Positions 33,690-46,049 are shown, counted from the first letter of the stretch. The stretch: DNA of 64,000 nt from Ligula intestinalis (GCA_036362985.1 JAYGXS010000007.1:18668446-18732445), one strand, 5' to 3'. The notes: generated from the sequence alone by a model not told the origin. A program made the numbers and translations.

Positions 33690-34360
33690 TCAGGCAGAAG
33701 TGGCCACTGACAAAGCTAGGGCTAGTGTTGACTCTCAGTCCACCGATCTGCCATTAAACACATAACATACACTGAGCTGATGGCGTGGTCTGGTATAAGC
33801 GTCAGTTGGCAGTGTCCCAAACCACGGTAGCCCGTAATAGTCTCAGGCTCGGATCACACATGTACCAAAAGGGCCACGTGCGGAAGCGGCCGAGGATCAC
33901 ACTTACAACTTAGCTTACAAACAGCTTAATTGTTTAACACATTGAACATCACCGGAAGCTGGCGGCATTCCGGTAATAATTTCTTATCGGTTCCTCATGA
34001 CTTCCTGTGTGCTTGGCTTTAATAAATTGTCAAAGTATTCGCACCCCAGACTTTACTGCCTACCATTACTTTACATATGGGCAGCGGTAGAATTTACACA
34101 GGTCTATATTCCTGTCAATGACATTAGTAAACTCCGTCTACTGACGTCAGTCAAATGGGAAGAAAAAAATTAACCATAGAATGGTTACGCGGGTTCAGCT
34201 CACAGGCGGGTTCCGGGGTGCTTTCTGATAGCTAGATCGCAGTACCTTAAGTTTATAGGGTAAACCTTTGCCGCTGTGATCATCACGCCCAGTTCCATGT
34301 AATAAGAGAAGAAATGGAATGCCAGATGGAAGGAATATTATATGCTGTACGAAGATAATG
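33690..34360 (-). repeat. 600-bp dispersed repeat, inverted partner of 27227-27835
   Basis: The minus strand repeats the word order of 27227-27835 (ATGGAACTGGGCGTGA, GATCACAGCGGC, CGGAATGCCGCCAGC, GCTACCGTGGTTTGGGA, ACCAGACCACGCCATCAGCTCAGTG). Its R1 end runs to about 33690. The two copies face each other across 6 kb. Confidence 0.65.
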
Positions 34361-35436
34361 CATAATAGTTTGGGGAGCTGTTGACACTCGGATGAGCCCG
34401 CGTCTGTACCCGTGCGGGGCAGTATCCGAAGTGTGAGAGCAGTCCATTCGTCATATTGTGGTCCTATGTGTTTGTCAGCCTTGAAGGTTAGTGACTAGAC
34501 TGGATTTGGGTTAGGCAGAAAATAGTGCGTGCGCACTTGCTAGCAGCCTCGAGAGGCCAACATTGCGCGCGGAGTGGGGTTTGTACAGATAGGTCAGTAG
34601 TGGCATTTCAGTTCTGATATGATCCTCCAAAAGTAATTACTTAGAAAAGCTGAAATTGTTGTCTAAGCTGCACCCCACGGACCACGGAAACCATGCGAAC
34701 TCGCATTATTGCTATCAACGAGTGTCGCTGAGGTGCGGAAAAGAGCCAATTTTGGCCTATTTTAAATTGTTAGTTAGCTAGGCGAGACCTTCCCCGGAAC
34801 TGAGAAAACCGTGTCTTTTTGTCTTGGTTTATTTGAGTTATCAGCCTTTCTACTGCACGATGCGACACGCTAAAATTCCTGGTTCCGGTTGTCGCTAACT
34901 GGCAGAATAACCTGGCTTTCTCTCTGTTATATATGCAAAAACAGAATGTACTTTGTGGGTTAAACGTGGACTGAGAACGGGAAGCAGCACAAATAGCGAA
35001 GTGACTGGGAGGTGTGAACACGCGTCTGGAACCTTAATCCGTCGCTTGCCGCTCTTGTGGTTTAGTGTTTCAACACAACAAGCGGCATAAACTGCATCTC
35101 TCCATAGTTAAATGAACAGCAACGAGCAGAGTGAGAAAAGAGTAAAGAGAACAATGAAGAGTTAACCATTGTTATAATGCATTTCCTCATGAAAAAATTT
35201 GACAGAGGGTACGGTGCTCACCGATAGGGTTGAGCAACATGCTCGCTTCACAATGCTTTGGAGTTCAATCTATAGCCCTCGAAGTCAGTCACATAGCGGC
35301 TTGTACTACATGCTGGCGAGGAACCGACAAAGCCACGACCTTGCAACTCAGTGGCAGAATAGTACACTTCGCCAATACAAACGAGCATGCGAGTCCTAGG
35401 TAGTAATTGAAATGAAGACGACTCATTCTTTTATTC
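34361..35436. other. No gene; minor repeat similarities
   Basis: 34530-34560 matches 5480-5530. 34970-35085 matches 38105-38275 (CACGCGTC, ACCTTAA.CCGTCGCTTG). The frames at 34770-35021 and 35199-35399 have no motif. Confidence 0.4.
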
Positions 35437-35478
35437 GCCTGACGTTTCAAGATCCTTCGCGGATTCATCATCACAGAC
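35437..35478 (-). ncRNA. PLE hammerhead-like terminal motif
   Basis: On the minus strand: GTCT, GTGATGA core (first base G rather than C), T, a helix II of AATCC-GCGAA-GGAT, GAAA, the ACGT palindrome, C, then AGGC. AGGC pairs with GTCT as a four-pair helix I (one G-U). It sits about 95 nt after the stop codon of the element. Confidence 0.5.
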
Positions 35479-37139
35479 ATTGTCAGATGTCAGTAGCAGA
35501 TATTGGTAGCGCATGCCGAGGAACTTGCAATATTTATAGGATACAGTCATTATTGCAAACATACAGCGACAATTAACCGTAATTGCCTTCTTGCGTATTG
35601 ATAGTTTGTTGAACAGCATGCCGGCTCTGACCTGCTGAACTTTCATCACGCGTGGGGGACTCGGGCGCGATGATTGCTCGGCCATCTGGCCCTCCGGTGT
35701 TGGCATAATATGACGCGGTGGTCTGTCCCTTCCCCAACTGGCGACTTGCTTTGGCAAAATTGAGTCTCAGCACCGAATATGGATTGGGGCCGGTGAACCA
35801 TGACTCAAGTAATTCTCGGTTCACCCTATTGTCACCCCTTGCGAGAATTTTGGCCTCACCAAATTTGAATGTGTGGCCGGGTCTCGTCGGATGAGCCGCA
35901 ACTTGAGAATTGGCATCATTTCGCCGCACTGCTACCGCGTGTTCGGCAATTCGCGTCTTGAGAAGTCTGCCAGTTTCTTCGACATTGTTGCTTTGCACGC
36001 AACTGCACCAGATCCAGCAGACGACTCCAGGTGTTTCTTGCCGTGGCAGTGGGTCTTTCGGTTTCATTATCTGACGCCTTATGGTTGCATCCAGCCTGTG
36101 TGCGACTCCAACTCCAAGCGGTACGAGGAGGCGGCCGACAGCCTCCGAGACGTTTTTGACGTACGAGATTGCTCGCCAAATTTTGGGGTCGGTGCGGCTT
36201 TGTTGGCCATCTCGATGGCGTAGGCACCGGTTGACGAAGTTGCACGCGTAGCTATTTTCTCTGAACATCCGTCGAAGGTATTCTATCTCGGCAACTTTAT
36301 CTTCTGGCACGCTGCATTGCGTCTCAACACGCTGATAGAGCGTTCTGACGCAACTGCTTTTGTGGCTGATTGAGTATTTGTTGTTGTTATTCAGCACATG
36401 CATAGTGTTTGTCGCTTTTCTGAATACTTTAGTCTTTAGGCCACCACAATCTTTGCGACAGACCAGGAAATAAAGGAAGGCTTGTTGGTTTTTCTCTTCC
36501 TCCTCCATCCTAAATTGGATGTCCGAAAGGACGCTGTTGAGACTTTCTTTGAACGTGAGCATCTGATCCCGTTCGATGATGACGAAGGTGTCATCCCCAT
36601 ACCACACCCAGAATTTCGGTCTGTGGTGCTAGAAGACCAGCGACTTCAGCCGTTGTATGACCACCTCGACTATGAGTCCCGAAATCGGTGAACCCGTTGG
36701 TGTCCTCTTCACCTGCTGGTAGACTGTTCCGTCAAACGTGGAGTACGGCCTGAGACAGAATTTCAGGAGCTGTAGGAGTTGGCATTTCAAAGGCGATTCT
36801 GTGTCCCATCGTATTTGAATCGTAGAAGTGAGTCGATGGCCTTGACTGCCAGATTCTGAGAAATAGAAGTAAAAGAGGATGTGAAATCGAAGGAAACCAT
36901 GATATCACTTGGCAGGAGACTTACCCCTTTAAGTTTCTCCAAGAATTGTGTTGATGAGTGGACCATGGTCTTCAAATTAGCGGTCAGGAATTTTAGACGC
37001 CGAAACGGTCACTTTGCCAGTCCATACGTTTGACTGCCTTTCAGTGATGTGATGGATCGGAGAGGAGCGCCCTCTTTGTGCACTTGGGGGGGGGCATAGA
37101 AGTGGGCCAAGGCCGTTTCCTGTGCTCTCACCATGCGTC

Positions 37140-37215
37140 GGTCAGGTCAGGTCAGGTCAGGTTCTTATTGAGGGAAATATAGGTAAATACCTTTGAACTC
37201 CCTATTGTGTTATTG
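37140..37215 (-). mobile_element. LINE-C 3' tail insertion in PLE
   Basis: On the minus strand it matches the LINE-C end at 49281-49345 (GAGTTCAAAGGTATTTACC, TTTCCCTCAATAA) and ends in four copies of TGACC (plus strand 37140-37159, GGTCA x4). Short terminal repeats are typical of CR1-like LINE ends. A third copy is at 54757-54817. The pieces may be very short 5'-truncated LINE-C copies or a SINE using the LINE-C tail. Confidence 0.65.
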
Positions 37216-37560
37216 CATCTGAGTTCTATACTGCCAACAAGGTTGAACTGATTTCGCCTGTCAGTCTTTTGATGGGATTGGTTTTACAGGGAAGATAAAA
37301 CTGGCGATCCTCCAGTAAGTTTTGCGCCTTCTGAAGGTAGTCGGTTCTGTCTATTATGACCATAGAACGTCCTTGTTGGCTGGCACGATGACGATGTCGC
37401 GGTCGGCTTTGAGTGCTCTTAGTGCAACGCGTTCGACCTTGGGGAGCAGTTTCTGCGGTTGATGAGCCATCAAGAGGGATGATACCTGACGAGGGAGCAA
37501 ACACAGGTTCTACAGAACGAAGCCTCATTCACCACGGCTGATGCTAAACCTATCAACATG

Positions 37561-38289
37561 ATTGCAGTTGCGGAATCGGTTATCAATCAGACAGAAGCAT
37601 CGGAGGAGACGGAGAACCTTATCCGACACCAGGTTCCAAGCTCTTTATGCGAAACGTAGGCGATCACACCGCATCAGTTCACTGATTGGCTGCAGGCGAC
37701 CGAGGACCCACGCACTGCGAGCGAGACTGAACGGCGGACACAGGCAGAAACACGCACACACTTACAGCTTGTTAAATGAGCGGAAGCTCGCCAATCGAAG
37801 CAAAATTTCTGCGAGTGGCTCACTCGTTACCTGGAATCTTCGCAGCCGGCTCTGCTCTTCAACCAAGACTCCACTGTATTTCTCCCTCGTTTTTTTTTGA
37901 ACTACTGACGGACATCGGTTGGTTTCGTATTTCAGTCGCGTGTAACCTTTTCAGTTGGCACTTATATTCGCAGTGGTATGTATACGTCATGTCGCGTTTT
38001 CATCTTTTTATGTGTTTCAATTACGTTATCTAGCGTTCAAGGATTCCACAGAACAAGCCATGTGCGCAACTGTCGCTTAAAAATTAATTTTACAGGCGAA
38101 GAACCGAGAACGGATGACAGCACAAGGGTGGGGTCTTGGTGGTGGCGTGGATATATGACATGAGGAAAAGGCAATAGGTTGAAGAAAAGAGGGCTGAGCA
38201 CGCGTCCTTGACCTTAACCGGTCGCTTGTCGCGCGCTTGCGGCGTGATGTCTTCACACTACGGGTGCACTTGTAGTGACCCCACTCCAT
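37561..38289. other. No recognised gene
   Basis: The plus frames at 37562-37900 and 37776-38033 have no domain. 38105-38275 matches 34970-35085 and is probably part of an LTR-like repeat. Confidence 0.35.
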
Positions 38290-38620
38290 GTGTAATGTTA
38301 GCCTCTCGCTCCTGTTAGCAAGTGCACACGCACCAGTATCTGCCTATCCCGGGCTCTGGCCAATCACCTTCATAGCTGACTCACACAGGACCTTGTGGTG
38401 ACGGCTAGCACACTCTCACACTTTTGATACCCTCCCGCTTGGGTGCAGACCTACGCTCGTCCGACACTCAACTTTCTCAAACCTACCCTTCACTTCTTCT
38501 GTACAGAATAAATTATTCCTTTCACCTGGCGTCTCGCTTCTTCTTTCTTTCCACAAGGAATCGGCCCTAAAGATCGCAGAGGCGAGGGTTTTGCCTTATT
38601 AACGTAACGCACTGCGTTAC
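38290..38620 (+). repeat. LTR-like repeat with AATAAA end
   Basis: It ends TTCTGTACAGAATAAATTATTCC...CTGGCGTCTCGCTTC, followed by GATCGCAGAGGCGAGGGTTTT. The same layout occurs at 39150-39270 (ACAGAATACACTCTTCC...CTGGC..., GATCGCAGCCGTTAGGGTT). This suggests polyadenylation-type LTR ends followed by the same downstream sequence. Confidence 0.45.
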
Positions 38621-38999
38621 ACTCTGGGCTAAGGGTCTTACTAAAATGGTTCCTTGCTTAGGCTGACAACTTCCTCTGATGAGAGAGAGAGAGATGAAAA
38701 ATGCCTTTTTGTTTTAGTTCAAGTGTGTCTGTTTAGTGACGAGAACACAGTGCGTGACAGAAGGTACGCCCGACAGCGTTCCGCATTGGCGGTGACCGCG
38801 GTGACCCCGTCAGACCTGGTTGGTCTGTGGTGGTTCGACAGACGCCCTCCTAATTCGTGACGCCAAAGAGGAGTTCTCTCGGAGCAAAGGACCTCGTGTG
38901 CCTCGGACCATGCGCAAACGAACGCGCAATCTTCAATGCTAGCGAACGCACGCACATTGTCTCTCCCGTCGTGACCTCAATCCGTCCAATGAGATGCCC
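38621..38999. other. No recognised gene
   Basis: Contains a GAGAGAGA run (38680-38692). The overlapping frames at 38654-38860 and 38719-38955 have no motif. Confidence 0.35.
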
Positions 39000-39280
39000 G
39001 CGTTAGTAGACTAGCCTCATTAGCAGGTTTGCCTAAACCCGTCTCGACGAACTTTAATGCGGTGGCTGCAGCTAGACTTCACTTTGGGCGACACCACTCT
39101 AGCGGAAGGACGTGTACTCCGGCAGTCAAAACTTCCTCCTAACTAGTCTCCTTTCCATCTACACAGAATACACTCTTCCTACTAATCTGGCATTCCCATG
39201 ACTTCTCTCCCCTCGCCTTAGAAACCGAGCCTCGAAGATCGCAGCCGTTAGGGTTAACCTTACTAGCCTTTGAACAACGT
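39000..39280 (+). repeat. LTR-like repeat, second copy
   Basis: AGCGGAAGGACGTGTACTCCGG matches the minus strand at 12430-12450 (AGCGGAAGGACGTGTGCTCCG). The AATAAA signal has mutated to AATACA. The downstream GATCGCAGCCG...TTAGGGTTAACC matches 38575-38600. Confidence 0.5.
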
Positions 39281-40169
39281 GATAGGCCTATGTCTGCGAG
39301 TAGTTATTTGGCTCTTCTAGAACCTTCTTTTGAAGCCGATTTGACAGTATATTGGCCAGCTTGAACGGGTTGCTATAAATATACGCAGCGTTTCAGTGAG
39401 AAGGAATTACTGAGTTTGGTATGTATTTCCTCGTGATCAGTTGTGTTTTCTATTAGGGTGGCCTAAGCAGTAGTTTGAAAACCATAGCCGCGTCCCCAAT
39501 AGGCTATCGATCGGCCTATACACGAGCCAACACTTCGAGCTAGACAATCAATCCATAATTTGAATCTCTAGCTTCATTCACTCACTGAGCAAACAGCCAA
39601 TATGACTGGCCACTGGCAAATTTTTTGGCTTGGGCTTCCGTTATAACATTCTCCTCCTCTTCCGTGTTGGTGCATTGGGTGACAACAATCGGGCAAGCAT
39701 GAGGTTCGTGTGAATTCTAAGTACCAAGCGTGGTTTATAAGAGTTTCTTTAGGTGGGCTCTCACCGTCAATGGGTATCGAATGCACTGACTCGACGCAGA
39801 TGCTGAAGCATCAGCTGAAACTGACAGAAGCTTCCTGCATTAAGCTATTCAAGTCAGTCATGGGCCAATCAAGTGCAGCTGGTGGTTATTAATCCATCTT
39901 TCTCATTATCAGCAGCATTACTGACTTCCTGTAGGGCCTGCAGGCCACGACTACCTTTGATTTCGAGGGCGAACTTCACGAGGACTTATTCCTTGTTGCT
40001 TTGGCTGTCCAGGACGATGAATGAAAGGTGCGACTTCTGCTCTGAAAACTGGGTTCTGTTGAGCACGAACGCTATGCTGACTGTACCTCTGCCATGAACC
40101 CATGAGAAATCATATTGGTGGGTAGATTGAAAACGTTGTCGCCGATTTTCGGTAAAAAATCAGTTCTTT
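39281..40169. other. No recognised gene
   Basis: The frames at 39710-39892 and 39873-40097 are open but show no motif I can name. They lie just upstream of a Gag-like fragment and may be mobile-element sequence. Confidence 0.3.
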
Positions 40170-40560
40170 TAAACACTCGATTGCAGTGTGTCTACCTGTG
40201 CAAACGGTGATTCGACAATTCTATCACGAATGCAGCAGGCATTGTCATTCATTAGTATGGGGGTTTTTAGTTCCGTTCTCTCATATAAGACCAGTAAACT
40301 GCCTCACATTTATCTGCGGCCTCAAGTCGCCCAAGGATGCTGACACCCGGACACCTCTCCTGTCTCAAGAGCAAGAGAACAGCTCACTCACACTTCCAGA
40401 ACTGGCTGCGGACTGTCAAACGTTGACTAAATTCAAGCATTATTCTGTTATGATCTCTGTTCATACGGCCACAGCGACTTAGCCACATCCTGTTATACAG
40501 CCCTAGCAAAGACCAAAGGCAAAATCAAGCCCAAGCAGGATAATTATCTCAGCCCTCTCC
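40170..40560 (+). mobile_element. Gag-like fragment of an LTR retrotransposon
   Basis: The frame at 40186-40482 contains RPVNCLTFICGLKSPKDADT, TRTPLLSQEQ, LTLPELAADCQTLTKFKH. The order ICGL...DADxRTxLL...LTLxELxxECQxLxxLKxD is typical of the Gag C-terminal domain of Ty3/gypsy-type elements in invertebrates. It is short and stops at 40480; no protease or RT is seen nearby. Confidence 0.5.
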
Positions 40561-42778
40561 ACTATACTACCCGTTTCTTGACTGTTGAAACTGTTGTTTC
40601 TCTACCCCGCCGTATGCACGCTTGATGACAAATAATCGCGAGCGTTCGTTTGCCAAACTTGTGCTGATTTATTTTCTTGTTTTGTTTTCGCATGGGCAAG
40701 CTTTCTATGCAGCTAAAACTAAGTTACAAAGACTTTGATGTTTTCGATATTTGCCACTTTTCTAAAGTGAAAAGTTGGTATTCCTAAACAAGTGTCAGCA
40801 ATTGTTCCAAATGGCGTAAGCTATTCAAGATCCAAGGGATGATCCTCTCACTATGCCAGTGGTATGGTGATAAGATTTGCCAACGAATCTGAATTAAACA
40901 TTTAGCGTGCAGCGAAAGAGCAATTAATTCAGGTCTTCGATTAACCAGTTGATTGGCAATTCCTGCCTCACAATCATCACACATAAATCATATCATTTCT
41001 GACAACTGTTAACCAACTTCTTCTTTCCTTCGCTAAGACCCTAACAGACTAGAATATAACATCGTTTCTTGGCTGTTGTAATTTTCGTGCTGGCTTAATG
41101 ATGAACAACTGAAGGCGTACAGGCAAAAGTAGCTTATATGGGCCCACTCATATACCCCTAGTCCCAGCATTTTGTCCTGCAAAAGTGTTGTGTATAGAGT
41201 TTAAGGGGGGGGGGGGGGGGGCAAATAGGATAGGAAGAAAATGACATTTTTAGAAGTAAGTTTAAAGTAAAAAAATTGTCGAAATTGCTTCCCACGGACG
41301 CTGAGAGTAAATTGTTCTGCATGTAAATTGAAGGTGTGCGCGGCGCTTTGCACCGCGGACAATGCTAATCTAACTCCAGAGCGGTAAATTGGACTTCAGG
41401 TAAGTTGAAGTAGACGACCTCCTAGCCACCATTTTAATTTTTCGGGAAATTCGAGAAACTTGCAATTTGATAATCGGTTTTTTCCGCAATAAGTTAAACG
41501 ATAATACAGATTAGGAAAGTCTACAGATAGTAATCAACAACACTCATAAATACTGTAAAATAAAAATGCATTTAGCATTTATTAAAGTATATTCCACTGC
41601 GTGTCCTAACTCCCCACCCATAAAACCCTATAACCACCGTTTTCGTAGGAAAACATGCAGGGAGTAGGGATTAGTGAGCGGGCTACTGTTGCTGGCGTAA
41701 ATTTCTCGAACTTATGTTGATTTATTTGCTCGGTCTTTCGCATGAACAGGCGTCCAAAAGCTTAAGTCTACTCAGTTACAACGATTTTTGACGTTTTCGA
41801 AATTTGCCACTGCTCTAAAGCGAAAAGTTGCTATTTCTAAACAGCGTAATAGTAGCTTTAATGTTTTTTTAATATTTGCACTTTGCCTTAAGTCAAAAAT
41901 ACGTACAAATCAGGCACACACATACGAGCTCGTAGTACGCATGCATCGACTGCATGGCGCAGCTTGTTTACGATCACGCCACCGCGTCACGTCCGCAAAT
42001 GTCCATTGTGACTGGCGTGCGTGCACCCCTTAGGCTGCGTATGTGCCCATTACAACGAGCTCTGCGCGATGCCAGTGCTAATTTTGCGGCCAATTCGACC
42101 CCCCCCCATTGTTTTCGGTTGATGGTCAGGCAGCCCTCAGGTAACTAAGGCCTCAAACAACTGCCTGCACTTTGATTGGCTAATCGATCGATCGGCGTGC
42201 TTGTGCGCGCGCGTAAGCCTGGGCAGATGCCAGGCCGATGCACGGGGTCCAAAATAGGTTAAAACGTAGCATGTGTTTCCCAGCCTGACTAATGTCCGCG
42301 CCAGCCCATATCTGTGTGCTCTAGATGTGGGTCAACAAGCTGCGTCAATCCACGTCTATTGTAGCGACCCTAACCGGGCCCTGTATGTTTTCGTGGGCTA
42401 ACCCCCGCTCAATTCGATTTTTCAGAGCTCAACGTGTAGTCCCGGCGCCATCTTCGACTCGGATAAGTTAACCCCAGTTTTGCTTCTCGAACTCCGATTT
42501 TATCAACATTTTATCGTAACATTGTGTATCGAATATTCTATCTCCAGATCGTTCCCCTCGTTTTCGTGTTATAATCCACCATATTTTTCCACTCAGCATT
42601 TACACATTTTTCCAGATTGTACCTTTTCCCGTTTCTACAGTAATCTGAGAGACTAATCGTTATATCACATTACTCATAAGATTATCCACTATCGTCCCTC
42701 GTTACACATTTCTTTTGATACCTTTACCTGTTCTAACAATAAAACTTATTTTTCTATTACTACTCAACTCTTTTCCTA
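40561..42778. repeat. Direct repeat pair and simple runs, no gene
   Basis: 40645-40793 and 41690-41850 share TTGATTTATTT.CT.G-type words, TTCGCATG, TGACGTTTTCGA/TGATGTTTTCGA, ATTTGCCACT and AAAGTTG, so a 150-bp unit is repeated about 1.05 kb apart in the same direction. A guanine run lies at about 41203-41221. 42100-42700 may be LINE 5' sequence. No domain is seen. Confidence 0.4.
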
Positions 42779-43075
42779 ATGAATCGCAACCATATATCTG
42801 ATGGGTTCGATGGCCTAGGATTTGCTCGTCTGCTTGATGAAGCTTGGGAATCTACTCCTCTATTTCAGAACACCTCGCAGCCAGACAGTTCCCGGTCTGA
42901 AGTTCATTCGTTAGATCCATTCTCTTCAGTAGGCTCTATCCAAACCAATCTATTCTCGGACTCATACCGTCCTCTTGTGATAAAATTGACTCCAACAGTT
43001 AATCCGCCTGAGGACTGTACATTTAATCTCCCGCCTCCAGTCAGCGCGGCCGCTATACTATCACCACCTGGTTGA
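42779..43075 (+). other. Open frame of unknown origin, possible LINE ORF1 remnant
   Basis: A 98-codon frame with ATG start, acidic and Ser/Pro-rich (DEAWESTPLF, LPPPVSAAAILSPPG). No domain is recognisable. It precedes a CR1-like RT fragment by about 330 bp, so it may derive from the same element, but this is only positional. Confidence 0.25.
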
Positions 43076-43394
43076 CAGACTCTAGCCGTTGACTGCAGGG
43101 GAACAATTAATTTGGAGACAGACCGAATGAGATCAAGACTAGGGTGGCCCTCCTCATGGCAAATCAACGCTTAACTCAATCTAACAAAAATATCACCCTT
43201 CAATCTACCCAGGCGTACTAATAGAACTGAGCTGACAGGTTGGTCAGTGGAGAGGATAACTGAAGGCCAGGCTACAATGACTGCGTCTCGTCTGAACGCT
43301 GTCAGAGTTTGGGATAACAGGAAATCCCGTAAATTGGACTGAAGATTTCCTTTACCACCGTTTTCAACAGGTGGCTACTGTTGCAAACGCACAC

Positions 43395-43990
43395 CTAGTA
43401 AAAGTAGAGTTCCACATGGGTCGGTTTTTGAGCCGTGACTTTTCCTCATCTACGCAAAGGACATAGTGCGAGAAGTTAAATCTGACATACTGCTCTTTGC
43501 AGATGATCTCAAACTGTGGAGGGTGATAAAAGATGAAAGGGACTTCCAGATATCACAAGAGGTCGTAGACCAGCTACGCTCGTGGAGAAGAGCTGCTGGA
43601 TTAATTGCAAACTCAAAAATTTGTAGTAGTGCACAGGTTATCAACAAGACGCCGAAAACAGTCCTCTTACAACAATGCCTCTTGGAAAACCAACCACTTG
43701 AAACCATGAGTGCGCAAAAAGACCTTCGCCTCAAAGCACTTCTCCCTCTCTTCTTCAATCCTCTGACAGTACCTGCGAAGCCTTGAGTGACAGTCACGCG
43801 AGGCTTCGCAAGTACTGTCAGAAGACCTACGCCTACTTATTAAGGACGACTTAGGCGTCATAAAACAGTCCTCCAACGTCTTAGCGAGAGCAATGTCTAT
43901 TATGAGCGCCATGAGAAGAATGTGTGTTAGCTTGGATGCAGATATCTTTGGAAACGTATATGGAACAGTCATGCGGCCTTATAGCAACGT
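43395..43990 (+). mobile_element. CR1-like LINE fragment (RT palm)
   Basis: The region reads HGSVFEP, a stop, LFLIYAKDIV, then the frame at 43466-43786 with the catalytic LLFADDLKLW and the thumb start (QLRSWRRAAGLIANSKICSS). The two catalytic aspartates are intact. It is truncated on both sides and contains a hairpin at 43762-43822. It is related to LINE-C in motif style but is a separate copy. Confidence 0.7.
43762..43822. repeat. 22-bp inverted repeat (hairpin) inside LINE fragment
   Basis: TCTGACAGTACCTGCGAAGCCT (two 10-11 nt halves; 43762-43783) is the reverse complement, with one mismatch, of 43801-43822. The spacer is 17 bp. It lies within LINE-derived sequence and shifts the frame. 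Confidence 0.7.
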
Positions 43991-46049
43991 TTCAGTTACT
44001 AAGGTGAACTGATCTGGATGCCAAGTGGGAGGATTTCTTTAAAAAGACAGGAAGGAATCTCAGTGGAATCTCAGCTGAAAAAAGAACAGTGCCGCAAAAA
44101 TCTACGCTCTTCCTTTTTACCTCAAACGGTCATTCGACAGTGAAACTTTATGCCAGTGGGTTTTGTGCGTGCCCCCACCGTGAGCCTGGTCAAGAGACGC
44201 CTTGACCTGTTAACAGTCAACGCGAACTTTCAAAACCACATCCAAAACTTAAAAATGTGGCTACAAACATATTACTTATTTGATTTCAGTAGATAGTTTG
44301 TTTATGTTACAGTTGGATCAGATGAAAATTTAACCGTGCAAATACTGACTGGCCAACGTGGCCTGTACGACACGCTTACGCATCTTAGAGCCGAGCAGTT
44401 CATGTGTCAGCCACGCGCTCCATCCCGATCATCTCGACATTTTTGCCATCGAAGCACGGTGAGTCAGTAAGGTGTGAGGGGGAGAGTGCGGTAGATAGGG
44501 TGGCTTTTCCGCCCGAATCATAGTGCCGGCATCAGCCGTCTAGGTCGAGCGAACATAGAAGAGTTTGGGGTGGAAGCAGGATGCATAATTTTGTTTTCGA
44601 CAGTGCAACTGCGAACCTGATAAAGGTAGGATGCTGAAGGCGGAACTCCCAGAGAGGGGCAAGTTCTATTTGCATCCAGGACAGGTAATTTGCGGAAATC
44701 GAGTACCGATGGGCCACTCGTATGATCGTGCAAGCCGGTAATTCAGAAACAGATGAAAGTCGGCTAAAAAGCTCAAGCTGGTGATTGTATTTGGGACACT
44801 ATCAATGTCGCATAGCAACAGCAACGGTAGACGAAAACTTGTTAAACCTGGGGACGTGGGAACAGTAGACAGGCTGTAAATGAAGACCAGGATGCCTCGG
44901 CGACGGTTGGGGATACAACTGAGATCAGAGCTCGGGTTTCCACAGAAAAAATGTCTTGAGTCAGACATACAAACGCCGAAGACCCATAAAACAAAAAATT
45001 ATAATGTTATCCACAGGTGTCCACTCTTTGGAGACAACAACAATAACGGCTATGGGACCACTAGTGGATCAACCGGAGGTCAGGAGCGCACACTGGATTT
45101 CCGTTGAAGCCATTTCCAGCACTATCGTAAAAATCTGCACGTATTATAGAACAGTACAGATTAAAATAATCGGTTCGATGGACTAAACTGCCTTAATTAT
45201 TGTGGCTTCTTCGAAGTCAGTCGCAAGCGGCTTGAGTCCAGTCCCCCTGGTGAGGAATGACATAAAACAAATTCTGAAAAATTTTCAGCTTTCGCTCAAT
45301 CTTCAGTGGGGTTATTACCTTTAGCAGTCCCTAGCAGAGAGTAACACATACTTTTTTTGTGTGTTCTGCCTAATTTAACCACAGGTTAACTTTGGATTAT
45401 CGGTGGAAGGGTTAAACAGATTGAGTTAAACTTTCTGTCTTGTCACAAGAATAAGCACCGTGACCCTATTTCTTTGAAGTTTGTACGAATACGGCTCCCG
45501 TCAGCAAGTAGTTTCTTCCGCTATTTGTTTATTTCAGATTTTGGTGTCTGCGTCAGCCGTTGGGGTCTGTTCGCCAACCTGAATTGTGAAAGTGAACAGC
45601 GGATGGTGATAAGTCTATGCAGCTTCCTTCGGAACCGTTTCCAGGCCTTAATAGTGTTTCCATAAAATGTGGATTCCCCATCGATGCTTATGGTGACAGA
45701 CTTCATTGGATCGAGACCATCGCACGAAAGGCTTTCTATGGCTCGCCTTGAAAAGAGCATTACAAAGAGCGATCAATCTTTACAAACAGCCGGAAAAGAA
45801 ATTGCTATTAAACTATTATTGACAAAGGGGAAGTAGTATTGTTTATTTTAATAAACTCTTCTCCGAATTTGACTTGCATTAAAGCTAGACTTCAGTGTCG
45901 AAAGGAAAAAAGGGGATACATATAATCAATCGTGCACTTATTGAATAGATGTAGGGACTTCGTCTTATTAACTGATCAAGGGATATTATTTTACTGTTTT
46001 ACTTAAAATCGTCCTAGCCAGTGACAAGGAAGTAAAACATCTACTGTCT
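43991..46049. other. No recognised gene
   Basis: 44000-44280 is probably a decayed continuation of the LINE fragment. Minus frames at 44518-44968 and 45521-45760 are open but lack known domains. No RNA gene is seen. Confidence 0.4.

Larger units (their letters stand above)
35437..37560 (-). mobile_element. Penelope-like element, longest copy: reverse transcriptase plus GIY-YIG endonuclease
   Basis: Minus strand, in order: RT N-terminal piece (37226-37528, TDYLQKAQNLLEDRQFYLPC), an inserted LINE-C tail (37140-37215), RT palm (36787-36975, SFDFTSSFTSISQNLAVKAI), PTGSPISGL near 36700, one stop, then the frame 35573-36607 starting at the catalytic YGDDTFVII. This frame runs through the thumb and linker (PLGVGVAHRLDATIRRQIM) into the endonuclease, where the GIY and YIG motifs have decayed (VVCWIW, NNVEETGR) while RLLKTRIAEH remains. 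The 3' UTR ends in a hammerhead-like motif at 35437-35478. Subfamily B. 5'-truncated and inactive. Confidence 0.9.

Noticed and set aside
38671..38705. Hammerhead core CTGATGA...GATGAAAA
   Set aside because: The sequence between the two boxes is a GAGA run that cannot form helix II, and no helix I partner is present.
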